NCBI GenBank assembly: GCA_028291445.1
Contig: JAQGIA010000355.1
Location: 1-6,634, forward strand
Origin: Belnapia sp.
Lineage (GTDB): Bacteria; Pseudomonadota; Alphaproteobacteria; Acetobacterales; Acetobacteraceae
DNA length: 6,634 nt
Direction of reading: 5' to 3'
Shown here one piece after another: positions 6,258-6,634 of this stretch. Under the pieces are notes generated by a model. That model did no database searches and had not been told where the DNA came from. It worked only from the letters and a program-made list of their open reading frames with translations. The stretch's first letter is position 1. Every line of letters begins with the position of its first letter. A program made the position numbers and the translations under genes.

Positions 6258-6399
6258 CCCTGCACCGGCTTTCAACCTCGGGTCATGGAACGAGGGGTTC
6301 GGAGGGTGTTTCGATGACGGCGCGCACCTTCTCGAAGGGGTGGGCGCAGCGCGTTCAACCTCGAAAGGGACCTTCGCGACAAGCCTGGGTCCGCCATGA
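6250..6399. other. Non-coding stretch before the catalase remnant
   Basis: No intact gene is supported here. The 10-mer TTCAACCTCG occurs twice (6271-6280 and 6354-6363). A short minus-strand frame closed by TGA at 6283-6285 reads HPFEKVRAVIETPSEPLVP, which looks protein-like. It has a stop only 23 codons upstream, so at most it is a gene fragment. No promoter or ribosome binding site for the catalase remnant is evident. Confidence 0.4.
6271..6363. repeat. Pair of 10-bp direct repeats (TTCAACCTCG)
   Basis: TTCAACCTCG occurs at 6271-6280 and again at 6354-6363, 83 bp apart, in the non-coding stretch before the catalase remnant. The flanks differ (GGG versus AAA to the right). This may be a trace of a past insertion or deletion, or chance. 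Confidence 0.4.
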
Positions 6400-6553
6400 A
6401 TGACCACCGCCTTCGGCCGCAGGATCGAGAACACCAGCATTCGCTGACCACCGGGCCACTGTTGATGCCGGGCTACCTTTCATCGAGAAGATGGCCCATT
6501 TCGACCAGGAACGGGTGGTGCCTGCCAAGAGCTATGGCACCTCCACCGTCACA
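6400..6553 (+). pseudogene. Catalase (KatA/KatE heme catalase family) N-terminal remnant, frameshifted and truncated
   Basis: Three frames together spell the start of a monofunctional heme catalase. Frame one from ATG 6400 gives MTTAFGRRIE. A shift near 6429 leads into HQHSLTTGPLLMPGY. A second shift at 6477 leads into FIEKMAHFDQERVVPAKSYG, then TSTVT. The family expects roughly (I/L)EK(L/M)AHFDREx(I/V)PER(V/M)VHAKGxGAYGTFTVT. Relative to that, the REVIPER segment is shortened, the distal heme-pocket His in VVHAKG is Pro (VVPAKS), residues before YGT are missing, and Phe of GTFTVT is Ser. Homology stops at the TVT codon, next to an inverted repeat; the rest of the protein (several hundred residues) is absent. 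In frame one a TGA at 6445-6447 ends translation. The remnant cannot make an active enzyme. Confidence 0.8.
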
Positions 6554-6575
6554 GTCAGGCGTGAACGCCTGACTG
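6552..6575. repeat. Perfect 11-bp inverted repeat at the catalase breakpoint
   Basis: CAGTCAGGCGT-GA-ACGCCTGACTG is a perfect 11-bp palindrome around a 2-nt centre. It begins exactly where recognisable catalase sequence ends. No T-run follows, which argues against an intrinsic terminator. It may be a recombination or insertion scar, a mobile element end or a protein-binding site. The 59 bases to its right hold nothing I recognise. Confidence 0.75.
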
Positions 6576-6634
6576 CTCGGAAAACGCGCCGGAACAGGCA
6601 TGGAGCGTCTTCGCCGCCGGTGAAAGCGATCTAG

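Noticed and set aside
6576..6634. Open frame reading SENAPEQAWSVFAAGESDL to the right edge
   Set aside because: It is too short, starts after a nearby stop, and has no recognisable family features.

Overview
The window is very GC-rich DNA with strongly GC-biased third codon positions. The gene mix points to an alphaproteobacterium, most likely Acetobacteraceae (Roseomonas-like) or a related environmental lineage. That mix is a two-domain type GlgE maltosyltransferase, a FATGUY-type single-domain response regulator, an orphan form II CoxL-like molybdoenzyme subunit and a Bug/TctC solute receptor. The taxonomic call is an inference from family content, not a match.

Layout, left to right. (1) 1-1498, minus: the N-terminal 499 residues of a large GlgE-like protein that runs off the left edge. 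It has a basic and proline-rich N-terminus followed by a GH13-like domain that has lost catalytic residues. (2) 1499-1834: a gap between same-strand genes. On the plus strand it carries a possible decayed AtzG-like (DUF4089) gene. (3) 1835-2194, minus: a complete 119-aa receiver-only response regulator. (4) 2195-2399: a spacer with two hairpins. (5) 2400-4769, minus: a 789-aa xanthine dehydrogenase-family molybdopterin-binding subunit with the form II CoxL motif and no small or medium subunit beside it. (6) 4770-4908: a divergent promoter region. (7) 4909-5913, plus: a Bug/TctC periplasmic receptor, then 5923-6249, a small four-helix membrane protein 9 nt downstream. (8) 6250-6634: a region without an intact gene, holding a decayed, truncated catalase 5' end (6400-6553) that stops at a perfect 11-bp inverted repeat.

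How the genes relate. The molybdoenzyme subunit and the solute receptor are divergent across about 140 bp and may share control, which suggests capture of an organic compound and its hydroxylation or oxidation. The substrate cannot be read from the sequence. GlgE belongs to storage and osmotic alpha-glucan metabolism and has no visible link to the others. The response regulator is an orphan here. At least one clear gene remnant (catalase) and one possible remnant (AtzG-like) mark this as a locus that has undergone gene loss or rearrangement. I see no complete mobile element, RNA gene or CRISPR array, and no convincing undescribed system. The most unusual items are the catalytically degenerate GlgE N-terminal domain and the catalase breakpoint at a palindrome.
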